48,568 bases of DNA from Henriciella mobilis (GTDB lineage: Bacteria; Pseudomonadota; Alphaproteobacteria; Caulobacterales; Hyphomonadaceae), in the NCBI RefSeq assembly GCF_003576315.1, contig NZ_QWFZ01000018.1, positions 1 to 48,568 on the forward strand. Direction: 5' to 3'. The translations under genes and the position numbers were made by a program. Within the stretch, counting starts at the first letter, position 1; each line of letters begins with the position of its first letter. The notes beneath the pieces are model-generated. The model saw only the letters and a program-made list of their open reading frames with translations. It was not told where the DNA came from and did no database searches. This document shows, piece after piece, positions 27,366 through 35,211 of the stretch.

Positions 27366-28850
27366 TCAGAGCTTCACACAAATGTTTGCGGTTTCAGTGT
27401 AGAATTCGAGGCTGTGAACACCGCCCTCCCGGCCGATCCCGGAATGGCCAGACCCGCCAAACGCCGTGCGCAAATCGCGCAGGAACCAGCAATTGACCCA
27501 GCACACACCGACCTGCATCGCCGCTGCCACCCGGTGCGCGCGCGAAAGGTTTTCGGTCCACACGGTCGCGCACAATCCGTAGTCGGTGTCATTGGCCAGC
27601 GCGATAACCTCGTCTTCGGAGTCGAACGGGATTACCCCGCAGCACGGACCGAAGATCTCCTCCCGCATCACTGTGCTGTCGTGCGCAAGTCCGGTCCACA
27701 GCGTCGGCTCGACATAGAAGCCGCCCGCCTGATCGCCATCGACTTTCGGAACGCCGCCGCCGGCGACAACCGTCGCCCCTTCTTCGACCGCTTTCGCGTA
27801 ATAGCCGAGCACCTTGTCGCGGTGCTCTGCGCTGATCAACGGCCCAAGGTAGGTCGGATCGCCTATCACGCCGGGTTTGAACGTCTGCGCGGCTAGCGCC
27901 ATCCGCTGCACGAATTCATCAAATATCGGCCGCTCGACGTATACTCTCTCTGTGCCGAGACAGACCTGCCCGGTGTTGAGGAAGACCGAGCGTGACAGGC
28001 CCTCAATCGCCTTGTCGAGATCAGCGTCGGCGAAGACGATCGCCGCATTCTTGCCGCCGAGCTCGAAAGAAACGTCGCGGACCCCGACTGCAGCCTTTTG
28101 CATGATCGCCTGCCCGGTTCCGGTCTCGCCGGTAAAAGTGATCGCATCGACATCCTTGTTGGAGGTCAGGAACTCGCCCGCCGAGCCGCCGCCGAAACCA
28201 TGGACGACGTTGTAGACACCTTCGGGCATCCCCACCGCGTTCATGACTTCGCCCAGAAGCGCTGCTGTTCGGGGGGTTTCCTCCGAAGGCTTGATTACCA
28301 CTGTGTTTCCGCAGGCTAGCGCCGGTCCGACCTTCCAGGTCATCAGCAGCAACGGGAAGTTCCACGGGCAGATCACCGCGATCACGCCCTTGGGCTTGCG
28401 CACGGCATAATTGATCGCCTGCCCACCATCGGGCGTCGGCGTGGTGAAGGATTCGCCTGGCATCGTCGCGATAACGTCGGCGAACATGCGGAAATTCGCC
28501 GCGCCGCGAGGAATGTCGATGTGCGAAGCCACGTGACGGGGCTTGCCGGTATCGGCCACCTCGGCATCGAGAAAATCATCCGCACGGCGCTCGATTTCGG
28601 CGGCCACCGCGACGATCAACTTGACCCTCTCGGCCGTCGTCATCTTGCCCCAAGGACCATCAAGAGCCGCCTCAGCCGCCGCCACTGCATCGGCGACATC
28701 GGCTTCACTTGCCTCATGAACCGTGCCGATCGTCTGTCCGGTTGCAGGATTGACGTTGTCAAAGGTCTTTCCCTGGCTGCCCTTGCGATAGGAACCCCCA
28801 ATGAAATTGAGGATGGTGTCGGCTACAGGTCGAGGCGAATTGGTAGTCAT
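27366..28850 (-). CDS. xylG: 2-hydroxymuconic semialdehyde dehydrogenase
   Basis: Aldehyde dehydrogenase of 494 residues with N164 (CPWNFPLL), E263 (FELGGKNA) and C297 (NTGQVCLGTERV, typical of the DmpC/XylG group). It oxidises the ring-cleavage product of catechol to 2-hydroxymuconate, opening the oxalocrotonate branch. No strong ribosome site before ATG 28850. Lies between the GlcG/HbpS-like gene and xylJ. Confidence 0.94.
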   Translation of the reverse strand: MTTNSPRPVADTILNFIGGSYRKGSQGKTFDNVNPATGQTIGTVHEASEADVADAVAAAEAALDGPWGKMTTAERVKLIVAVAAEIERRADDFLDAEVADTGKPRHVASHIDIPRGAANFRMFADVIATMPGESFTTPTPDGGQAINYAVRKPKGVIAVICPWNFPLLLMTWKVGPALACGNTVVIKPSEETPRTAALLGEVMNAVGMPEGVYNVVHGFGGGSAGEFLTSNKDVDAITFTGETGTGQAIMQKAAVGVRDVSFELGGKNAAIVFADADLDKAIEGLSRSVFLNTGQVCLGTERVYVERPIFDEFVQRMALAAQTFKPGVIGDPTYLGPLISAEHRDKVLGYYAKAVEEGATVVAGGGVPKVDGDQAGGFYVEPTLWTGLAHDSTVMREEIFGPCCGVIPFDSEDEVIALANDTDYGLCATVWTENLSRAHRVAAAMQVGVCWVNCWFLRDLRTAFGGSGHSGIGREGGVHSLEFYTETANICVKL

Positions 28851-28889
28851 TTGAGTTCTATCGTTCCAATTTATTGAGGCGCTGGCCGC

Positions 28890-29321
28890 TCACTGCTGCC
28901 CTGCGCCGATTGCGGATAGGCCCGCGTTGGCGCAGGCAATGTCGCGTTCTTCAGATCCACCAGAGACGCCGATTGCGCCGACGAATTCGCCATCGATAAC
29001 GATGGGCAGCCCCCCGCCAAACATCACGATCCCCGGCTGAACGGTTATCCCGGCGCTCAGCGCCGGATTGCCCGAAACCATCTTGTACACGTCAGGCGTC
29101 GCAACCCGAAAGCTGGCGGCGGTATAGGCCTTGTCCTGGGCAATTTGTGACGAGGGAAAGGGTGTTCCGCTTGCTCGCAGCAGAGCCACCAGTTCGCCTC
29201 CTCCACCGATGACGGCGGCAACGACCGGGCAACCGGTTTCCTCGCCCTTGGCGACGGCGGCCGAAACCGCTTGTGCGGCCAAGCCGTGTCCGATTGTCCG
29301 GATTGTCACCAAACCGTCCAT
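28890..29321 (-). CDS. GlcG/HbpS-like (DUF336) protein
   Basis: 143 residues from ATG 29321, two bases after the xylE stop. The fold family is shown by AVAKGEETGCPVVAAVIGGG, the QDKAYTAASF helix and the glycine-rich GIVMFGGGLPIVIDGEFVGAIGVSGG. Proteins of this family bind heme or act as small chaperone-like or sensor proteins, and often occur in aromatic catabolic operons, but their role there is not settled. Its place directly after catechol 2,3-dioxygenase hints at a link with that enzyme; this is inference. Confidence 0.85.
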   Translation of the reverse strand: MDGLVTIRTIGHGLAAQAVSAAVAKGEETGCPVVAAVIGGGGELVALLRASGTPFPSSQIAQDKAYTAASFRVATPDVYKMVSGNPALSAGITVQPGIVMFGGGLPIVIDGEFVGAIGVSGGSEERDIACANAGLSAIGAGQQ

Positions 29322-29323
29322 GA

Positions 29324-30247
29324 TCAGGTGTTTACCGTCATGAAGCGGTCGGTCAGCGCCTTCTCGTAATAGAAAATCGCCTTGCCTGCGTTTTCCGCCT
29401 GCCACATGCGGCGCGGGTTGTCGGGGTAGTAGAAATAGCCGCCGCTGAACGTCTCGTTGCGGTTGCCCGACGGATCGAAGAAATAGATCGTCTGGCCGCG
29501 AGTGATCCCGTGGCGCGTAGGGCCGATGTCGAGCGAGATATCGTAGCGACTGATAATGTCAGCCGCGTGCCCAACATCGTGCCAGGATTCGAGAAAGAAC
29601 GAAGTGTGGTGGATCCGGCCATCTTCCGGATAGCCCAGAAAGGCGACATCATGGGCCTTGTTGCTGCATGACAGGAAGATACCGAGACGTGCCCCCGTAC
29701 TTTCGTCGACCAGTTCCTCGGTGACGGAGAAGTCGAGAACTTCCACGAAGATCTTGGCGCTCGCCGAGATGTCCACGCCGTTGAGCGCACAGTGGTCAAA
29801 CCGGGTCGCGCGCATGCCGCGGGGCTCGGCGATCCAGACATCAGGGTTCCGTACTGCGGGCCCGGTTTCGGACAGCTCCATTTCTGCGTATAGGTCAAAC
29901 TCATGCGCGGTCGGCGTGTTGAAGCGGATTTTGCGTCCGACACCCGGATCTTCGCCAGCGGGAATGACATCGACGTCAACTCCCGCGTCGAGCAGGCGTG
30001 CGGCAAAATGATCAAGATCGGAGTCTTTCGCGACCTTGAACGCCATCCGATCTAATCCGGCCGAATCCGCTTCGCGCAGGATGATGCTGTGGCGGTCGAA
30101 TTCGTCGAACGCCTGGAAATAGGCACGCCCATCCTCGACGCTGACGAGATTGAGACCGATCCGGTCACGGTAATGAACAATAGCCTCGTCGAGATCGAGG
30201 ACCCTCAGTTGCACGTATCCTGGACGGAGTACACCAGTTACAGCCAT
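29324..30247 (-). CDS. xylE: catechol 2,3-dioxygenase
   Basis: Extradiol dioxygenase of the vicinal oxygen chelate fold, 307 residues (XylE 307). The iron ligands H152 (FDHCAL), H214 (RIHHTSFF) and E265 (NRNETFSGGY) match H153, H214 and E265 of XylE. It opens catechol or methylcatechols to 2-hydroxymuconic semialdehyde. AAGGAGA precedes the ATG. It sits 20 bp after the hydrolase gene, and the XylT-like ferredoxin of the operon probably keeps its iron reduced. Confidence 0.97.
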   Translation of the reverse strand: MAVTGVLRPGYVQLRVLDLDEAIVHYRDRIGLNLVSVEDGRAYFQAFDEFDRHSIILREADSAGLDRMAFKVAKDSDLDHFAARLLDAGVDVDVIPAGEDPGVGRKIRFNTPTAHEFDLYAEMELSETGPAVRNPDVWIAEPRGMRATRFDHCALNGVDISASAKIFVEVLDFSVTEELVDESTGARLGIFLSCSNKAHDVAFLGYPEDGRIHHTSFFLESWHDVGHAADIISRYDISLDIGPTRHGITRGQTIYFFDPSGNRNETFSGGYFYYPDNPRRMWQAENAGKAIFYYEKALTDRFMTVNT

Positions 30248-30267
30248 TTCAGTTCTCCTTGTATGCG

Positions 30268-31119
30268 TCAGCCATTGAGGCCGGTGGTGAAAAATTCAGA
30301 CACAATTCGGTTAAAGCTGGCCATGCGCTCAATCTGAACCCAGTGCCCGCATTCGCCGAAAACGTGCAGGTCCGCACGAGGCAGCAGATTGGCCAAGCGC
30401 ACGCTCGACTCCAGCGGAATGACCTGATCGGACCGGCCATGCAGGATCAGGGTCTCGTGCTGCAGCGCGGTAATATCTTCTTCGCGGCTTGCCAGCATCG
30501 CTATATTGCTCTGGCGGTCTGGGCCGCCGAAGGTCGCATGGTAAGGTTCATGCGCACCCGGACGGATACTTGCTTCATATCGCGACTTGACCAGATCGTC
30601 AGTCAGCCTGCTGTGATCCCAAGCAAGATACTTGAGTGATGAGCGCATGGCTTCGACCGAAGGTTCGTAGCCCCAGACTTCCTCAAGCGCGGGTGTAATC
30701 GGAAATTCAAGACCGGCTGGCCCCATCAGCACCGCCCGCTCGACCCGATCTGGATGAGCGATCATGAAAGCAAGGGTAATGCCGCCACCGAACGAATTGC
30801 CCACCATTGACACCTTGTCGATGCCAAGTTTGTCGAGCAGAGCTGCCAACTGATCAACCCAGATCTGCTTGTCTTCGACTCGGCCCTTGGAATCGGAATA
30901 GCCAAAACCGAACATATCTGGCGCAATGACTCGGAACCGCTTAGCGAGTTCGGGCATATTAAGTCGCCAATTGGCCCAGGCAGTGACGCCAGGCCCTGAG
31001 CCATGGACCAGCAAAACCGCCGCGCCTTCGCCGACATCATGATAATTGGTTGCGCAGTTATCCACGACCAGCGATTTGCCGATCTCGGCGCGTGCGACTT
31101 CATTCGAAGCGGTGATCAT
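30268..31119 (-). CDS. xylF: 2-hydroxymuconic semialdehyde hydrolase
   Basis: Alpha/beta hydrolase of 283 residues with a C-C bond cleaving triad: S109 (VGNSFGGG), D231 (HGRSDQVIP) and H259 (CGHWVQ); HGSGPGVTAWANW forms the oxyanion region. It hydrolyses semialdehydes or ketones from catechol and methylcatechol cleavage. ATG 31119 is chosen because GGGAGAG lies just upstream; the frame runs on to 31209 without support. First gene of the 13-gene meta operon, preceded by a possible sigma-54 promoter. Confidence 0.93.
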   Translation of the reverse strand: MITASNEVARAEIGKSLVVDNCATNYHDVGEGAAVLLVHGSGPGVTAWANWRLNMPELAKRFRVIAPDMFGFGYSDSKGRVEDKQIWVDQLAALLDKLGIDKVSMVGNSFGGGITLAFMIAHPDRVERAVLMGPAGLEFPITPALEEVWGYEPSVEAMRSSLKYLAWDHSRLTDDLVKSRYEASIRPGAHEPYHATFGGPDRQSNIAMLASREEDITALQHETLILHGRSDQVIPLESSVRLANLLPRADLHVFGECGHWVQIERMASFNRIVSEFFTTGLNG

Positions 31120-31173
31120 ACTCTCTCCCGAACTTTTTTTGTTGGTTCCGGTAACCCCGACGAATCTTGTTCC

Positions 31174-31189
31174 TGCAAGAACCCGCCCG
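31174..31189 (-). promoter_or_regulatory. possible sigma-54 promoter of meta operon
   Basis: On the minus strand CGGGCGGGTTCTTGCA has GG and TTGCA at the -24/-12 spacing, 55 bp upstream of the xylF ATG. The -24 box is poor (GGGCGG instead of TGGCAC), so this is only a candidate. It overlaps a near-palindrome, GTTCCTGCAAGAAC (31170..31183 on the plus strand). Confidence 0.35.
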
Positions 31190-31309
31190 GATTTACTCCA
31201 AAAGACCAAATTTGTTATTATTTGTTATTGCTCTAAAAAGAATGCATTTGCAATAGGCCAAAGCTTTGCAACCATCGCAATTGCTCCCGATAGTGTCAGC
31301 GAAAGAAAT

Positions 31310-31915
31310 TCAGATGAGGCCTTCTGCCTTGAGAGCTGCTCCCACCGAGGGACGCTGCGCTATCTTGCCAGCAAAAGCGCCGAGCGCAGGATAAGCTGCC
31401 ATGTCGATGCCGACATGGGCGGGCCAGCCGAGGATTACAAACAGGTAGATATCAGCGACGCTAAATGCTTCGCCGACATAATATTCCTTGCCAGCGATTT
31501 CCTGATCAAGTCCGGCCAAATGACCTTTCACGGCGACCGTCGCTGCGGCCTTGGCGTCGTCCGTTGTGCCAGGCGTGAACAGCGGGACGAACGCCTTGTG
31601 CAATTCCGAGCCGAGAAAGCTGAGGCGGCTCAACAGCTGATAGCGCTCAATGCTGCCCTCCGCTGGCGCCAAGCCGACTCCGGGATTTTGATCGGCGATA
31701 TAAAGCAGAATTGCTGGGTTCTCGGTCAGGCTCTGACCGTTGTCCAGGGTCAGCGCCGGGACCTTGCCGGATGGATTAACGGCCAGAAAATCGTCGCCTG
31801 CTTCGGTTTTGCGGGTTGCGAGATCGACCTTGACCGCCTCGAAATCCGCGCCGGCTTCGCGCAGGGCAATATGCGGTGCAAGCGAACAGGCGCCGGGACT
31901 AATAAACAATTGCAT
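31310..31915 (-). CDS. bphK: beta-class glutathione S-transferase, BphK-like
   Basis: 201 residues. The N-terminal thioredoxin-like domain has the beta-class C10 (SPGACSLAPHIALRE) and NPSGKVPAL, and the C-terminal helical domain has FSVADIYLF. BphK-type enzymes are found in sphingomonad and Burkholderia aromatic operons and can dehalogenate chlorinated ring-cleavage products or protect against electrophiles. AGGAGA precedes the ATG. It follows the RHO beta gene by 42 bp and is separated from the meta operon by 190 bp. Confidence 0.9.
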   Translation of the reverse strand: MQLFISPGACSLAPHIALREAGADFEAVKVDLATRKTEAGDDFLAVNPSGKVPALTLDNGQSLTENPAILLYIADQNPGVGLAPAEGSIERYQLLSRLSFLGSELHKAFVPLFTPGTTDDAKAAATVAVKGHLAGLDQEIAGKEYYVGEAFSVADIYLFVILGWPAHVGIDMAAYPALGAFAGKIAQRPSVGAALKAEGLI

Positions 31916-31957
31916 TGTGTTTCTCCTCTTGTCTCTTGTTGGTAAAAATTGCGGCCG

Positions 31958-32437
31958 TCAGATCGGGGTCGCCAGCAGGGTCGCGATCCGGTGGGTGTCG
32001 TAGACGCACGTCCGGCTGACCAACCTTGCCGCGCCGTCCTCGACAAGGAACCTGTCGACATACTTTCCGGCATTAAAGATGCGCGTTTCACCGTCGTTGC
32101 GGGTTTGCAGCACGGCATAGCTGGCCTCCGCCGTCACCGTGTTCCCTTCGCTCCCAGTCACAACCGCCCGAGAGATTAGATGACGACTGAAATGTTCTGG
32201 GAACACGTTGGCCTGGCGCAGGGCCACCACGCGATCAACCAGCATTCCCTTGCTATCACAATACATCACTGCAGCAGGCAGGCCATTGTCGACATTCTCG
32301 CGAGCGATCACCTGATAGAGGCAATCTTCAACAAAGAACTCGGGCCAATCTTCAAGGCGCCCGTCATCGAGGCATAGACCGTAAGCGGCGTTCAGGGAAT
32401 CGATCAGACCTTGCAGAACTGGATCTGCGATCGTCAT
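31958..32437 (-). CDS. ring-hydroxylating oxygenase beta subunit (TphA3/AhdA2-like)
   Basis: 159-residue beta subunit, the length found in terephthalate, anthranilate and salicylate oxygenases. Features are CLDDGRLEDWPEFFVEDCLYQVIARENVD, CDSKGMLVDRVVALRQANVF and a C-terminal VYDTHRIATLLATPI. The ATG overlaps the alpha stop. It is similar in layout to the beta subunit at 38208 (both have DSKGMLVDR), so the two pairs are related. Confidence 0.9.
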   Translation of the reverse strand: MTIADPVLQGLIDSLNAAYGLCLDDGRLEDWPEFFVEDCLYQVIARENVDNGLPAAVMYCDSKGMLVDRVVALRQANVFPEHFSRHLISRAVVTGSEGNTVTAEASYAVLQTRNDGETRIFNAGKYVDRFLVEDGAARLVSRTCVYDTHRIATLLATPI

Positions 32438-33714
32438 GCCGGCACCTCCGCTGTCGAGGCCGACAAGGCATCACCCATCAATTCCAGATATCCTTTCCAG
32501 AATCCACGCACGGCGTTCTCATCCATGCCCATCGGTGCGTAATATTCGCGTACATCGTCGCCACCCATTTCGATGAAATTAAACTTGCCTTCCGCCCCGA
32601 TGGTCCCCTGCTGGCAAAGCTCGACCGCTTCGCCGTCCTCCATCGATATCAGCCCGGAAGGCCCAACGAGATTCAGGTTGCGCAGGCGGTGCCGCGTTGT
32701 TTCCTCATCATCGTCGGCATAGCCAAAGTAAGTCCAGACCAGCTCGGTCTTGTCAGGGCCAAGCGTCACGATCTGACGAGTCGCCAGCGTGTTCTGGATT
32801 TGCTGCAGCACTACGTTGGGGAACAGCGATTGGATGTGCAGCCCCACATCGTCGTCAATTTCGGGCCGGAATTGCAACAGTCTTTCATCCTGCAATTTCG
32901 TGGCCCCTTGCATCTCCCGATTGGCTTCGTCGCCGAACGACGTGTAATCGATGTCGCCCTTGGGTTTGGACACCGTAAAGACGTTATGGAAGCCCTGCTC
33001 GGCAAGTTCTCCCGCGCTGTCCTGGCTTTGGCGGTAAATGCCGAAGGTGGGATAGAACAGATGTAGCAAGGCGCCGTGATAGCTATCCCGGCTGTTTTCG
33101 GAATAGAGCTTCCAATTGCCCGCCATATACTGCCGCGAATAGCCCAACACTTTGATCGGGCGCTGGAAAACCCGGTCGATATATTTGCGCATCACGGGGC
33201 CTAGAAAGTCCTCGAGCGGCTCTATTTCAGACGAAAACGTCCCAAACACCATCCCCTTGTAGCTCTCCACCCGAAGCTTCTCGAGCGAGTGATTGGCCGG
33301 ATCGAAATCCTTATCATAGCCGCCGACGCCCTTCATGCCGCGCCGGAACGGCACGCCAACTAGCGTTCCTTCGGAATCGTAAGCCCACTGATGGTATACG
33401 CAGACAAAAGCGCCATCAGCCTGATTGCCGCGCAGTGAGCGGCATACAGTTGCTCCCTTGTGCGCGCACCGGTTGACCCAGGCGAAAACCTTGTCCTCCT
33501 GCCCGCGCACCAGAACGACGGGTGTTTCACCGACATGGCTCGTTCGAAAATCGCCAGCATTGGGAATTTCGGCTTCTAGTCCAAGGTAACACCAGGTGCG
33601 ACCCTTGAAGACGTTGCGCTGTTCCGCAGCGAATACTTCGGGGTCGTGATAGACCTTATAGTCGATCGCCGTGGGGATTGATCGCTGGGCCTCAACCCGC
33701 ACTTGAGTGTTCAT
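32434..33714 (-). CDS. ring-hydroxylating oxygenase alpha subunit (TphA2/AhdA1/AndAc group)
   Basis: Catalytic subunit of 426 residues. Rieske ligands C83, H85, C105 and H108 (CAHKGA...CVYHQW); iron site D210, H213 and H218 (ENSRDSYHGALLH), third ligand in SMEDGEAVE. The segment GVPFRRGMKGVGG and LQQIQNTLATRQ are typical of the group that holds terephthalate dioxygenase TphA2, anthranilate AndAc and salicylate 1-hydroxylase AhdA1, all acting on ring-carboxylated substrates. It lies directly after a PdxA-type dehydrogenase gene (four-base overlap), an arrangement that recalls TphA2A3B. No reductase gene follows. Substrate class carboxyarene is well supported; the exact substrate is open. Confidence 0.9.
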   Translation of the reverse strand: MNTQVRVEAQRSIPTAIDYKVYHDPEVFAAEQRNVFKGRTWCYLGLEAEIPNAGDFRTSHVGETPVVLVRGQEDKVFAWVNRCAHKGATVCRSLRGNQADGAFVCVYHQWAYDSEGTLVGVPFRRGMKGVGGYDKDFDPANHSLEKLRVESYKGMVFGTFSSEIEPLEDFLGPVMRKYIDRVFQRPIKVLGYSRQYMAGNWKLYSENSRDSYHGALLHLFYPTFGIYRQSQDSAGELAEQGFHNVFTVSKPKGDIDYTSFGDEANREMQGATKLQDERLLQFRPEIDDDVGLHIQSLFPNVVLQQIQNTLATRQIVTLGPDKTELVWTYFGYADDDEETTRHRLRNLNLVGPSGLISMEDGEAVELCQQGTIGAEGKFNFIEMGGDDVREYYAPMGMDENAVRGFWKGYLELMGDALSASTAEVPA

Positions 33715-34733
33715 TCCATCACTCCTTCAAGTTCAAATCCCTTCCCAGATGCGAGCCGCCCACAGGTGCGCATCGCGCTGAGCATCATCGCCGCGTCCGC
33801 TATGCCTGAACCGACAATGTCGTAGGCGGTGCCATGGGCGACCGACATGTGGAGATAGGGCGGCCCCATCATGATTACGCAGTTGCCCGAAAATCCCCAG
33901 GTCTTGACAGCAATATGGCCCTGATCGTGGAACATCGCGAGAACCATGTCGTAGCGGCCCTCGATACACTGGCGGAAGACCGAATCCGGCGCGACCGGCC
34001 CTTCGACGGCAATCCCCATGGCCTTGGCCTGCTCGACACCCGGCGCGATGGCCAGCCGCTCCTCATCGCCCATGGCGTGGGGATTAAGCCCGGCAACCGC
34101 AATGCGCGGTTTGGCAATGCCCCAGGACTGCATCGCGTCGTTCACCTGCCCGATGGCCTTGGCCACAAGATCAGCGGAAATGACATCGATCACCTGACGC
34201 AAGGACATATGATCAGTCAGATGCGCAACCCGCAAGGGGCCGGTCAGCAAAACGAGATAGCTCTCGCCGGGCGTAGGGCTGATAACCTTGTCCAGCTTGC
34301 CGGCCATCTTCAGCGAACCGGTACTGATCGGTCCCATGATCGTCGCCGCAAAGGATCCGTCCCGCGCCAGCGCATCAAGCTCATCAAGCCATTGCGCCGT
34401 CGCGTGCCCCGCCGCCTCAGTGTCTTCGCCCAGCGGCAGAACCCCGGCAGGCAAGGCACCCGTGTCGATCACATCAATCACGCCCGGATCGTCACTGGGC
34501 GTCTCGAGCGACTTCATGGCACGCACGCGCGCTTTGACCCCGGTCATGTCGATGGCCCGTTCGACGGCCGCAGACGACCCGACCAGAACCGGGACAGACA
34601 CTTCGTGAACTTGCCCGCTCGCAAGCGCCTTGACCGCAACCTGCGGACCGATCCCGGCAGGATCGCCGATCATCGTTCCAACGACCGGCCGTGTGCCAAG
34701 CGAACCCATTGGCCGGTCAGATACTGTAGACAT
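33711..34733 (-). CDS. PdxA-family dehydrogenase, TphB-like
   Basis: 340-residue member of the 4-hydroxythreonine-4-phosphate dehydrogenase family. Metal-binding histidines lie in LTDHMSL, LNPHAMGDEER and MFHDQGHIAVK; GDPAGIGP is the N-terminal signature. Besides vitamin B6 synthesis, this family includes TphB, which oxidises and decarboxylates the cis-dihydrodiol of terephthalate. Between two genes of carboxyarene oxygenases, a diol dehydrogenase role is far more likely than B6 synthesis. Start ATG 34733 overlaps the upstream beta gene by 17 bases; ATG 34709 is the alternative, and neither has a clear ribosome site. Confidence 0.87.
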   Translation of the reverse strand: MSTVSDRPMGSLGTRPVVGTMIGDPAGIGPQVAVKALASGQVHEVSVPVLVGSSAAVERAIDMTGVKARVRAMKSLETPSDDPGVIDVIDTGALPAGVLPLGEDTEAAGHATAQWLDELDALARDGSFAATIMGPISTGSLKMAGKLDKVISPTPGESYLVLLTGPLRVAHLTDHMSLRQVIDVISADLVAKAIGQVNDAMQSWGIAKPRIAVAGLNPHAMGDEERLAIAPGVEQAKAMGIAVEGPVAPDSVFRQCIEGRYDMVLAMFHDQGHIAVKTWGFSGNCVIMMGPPYLHMSVAHGTAYDIVGSGIADAAMMLSAMRTCGRLASGKGFELEGVME

Positions 34734-35211
34734 CGAGCATTGTCTTGGCGACGTCGTTTATCACAATCGTCTTCTTGCGCTTGATCACAAAGGAATTGCC
34801 TGCTGGCGCAAGGTCGTAGTGCGCGGATCCGCTGTAAACGGTGACATCGCCTTCAAGCACCGAAGTGACGGTCCATGAGGTTCGCACCTGCAAACCAGCA
34901 GCGGTGTCATCGACCGACAGCAGCGTGAACATATGCTGCGTCCGCGGAGCAGGCGTACTGGATGAAGACCGGCCGGTCCGGATGCGAAACACCCGATCTT
35001 CCAGCCCGCCCCGGTTATGATAATAGATGAGCGAGATTTCACGCTTCGGATCGGCGGTCAGGCGTTCGCTATCATCCCAGGCAGGGACCCAGTATTCAGC
35101 CTCCTCGTCGTAGAGCGCCAACCAGGAATCCCAGTCCTTCTCGTCCAGCGCCTGGGCCTCTCGCCCAAGGAAGCGCAACACCGACAGCCATTTTGCATCT
35201 ACGTCAGTCAT
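34717..35211 (-). CDS. benzoate/toluate dioxygenase beta subunit, BenB/XylY-like
   Basis: 164-residue beta subunit with the BenB-type core ALDEKDWDSWLALYDEEAEYWVP, ISLIYYHNRGGLEDRVFRIRTGR and a C-terminal KTMLDVYSI. These features mark the benzoate/toluate/2-halobenzoate group. The ATG overlaps the alpha stop (ATGA). It is followed at once by the PdxA-type gene, not by a BenC/XylZ reductase. Confidence 0.9.
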   Translation of the reverse strand: MTDVDAKWLSVLRFLGREAQALDEKDWDSWLALYDEEAEYWVPAWDDSERLTADPKREISLIYYHNRGGLEDRVFRIRTGRSSSSTPAPRTQHMFTLLSVDDTAAGLQVRTSWTVTSVLEGDVTVYSGSAHYDLAPAGNSFVIKRKKTIVINDVAKTMLDVYSI

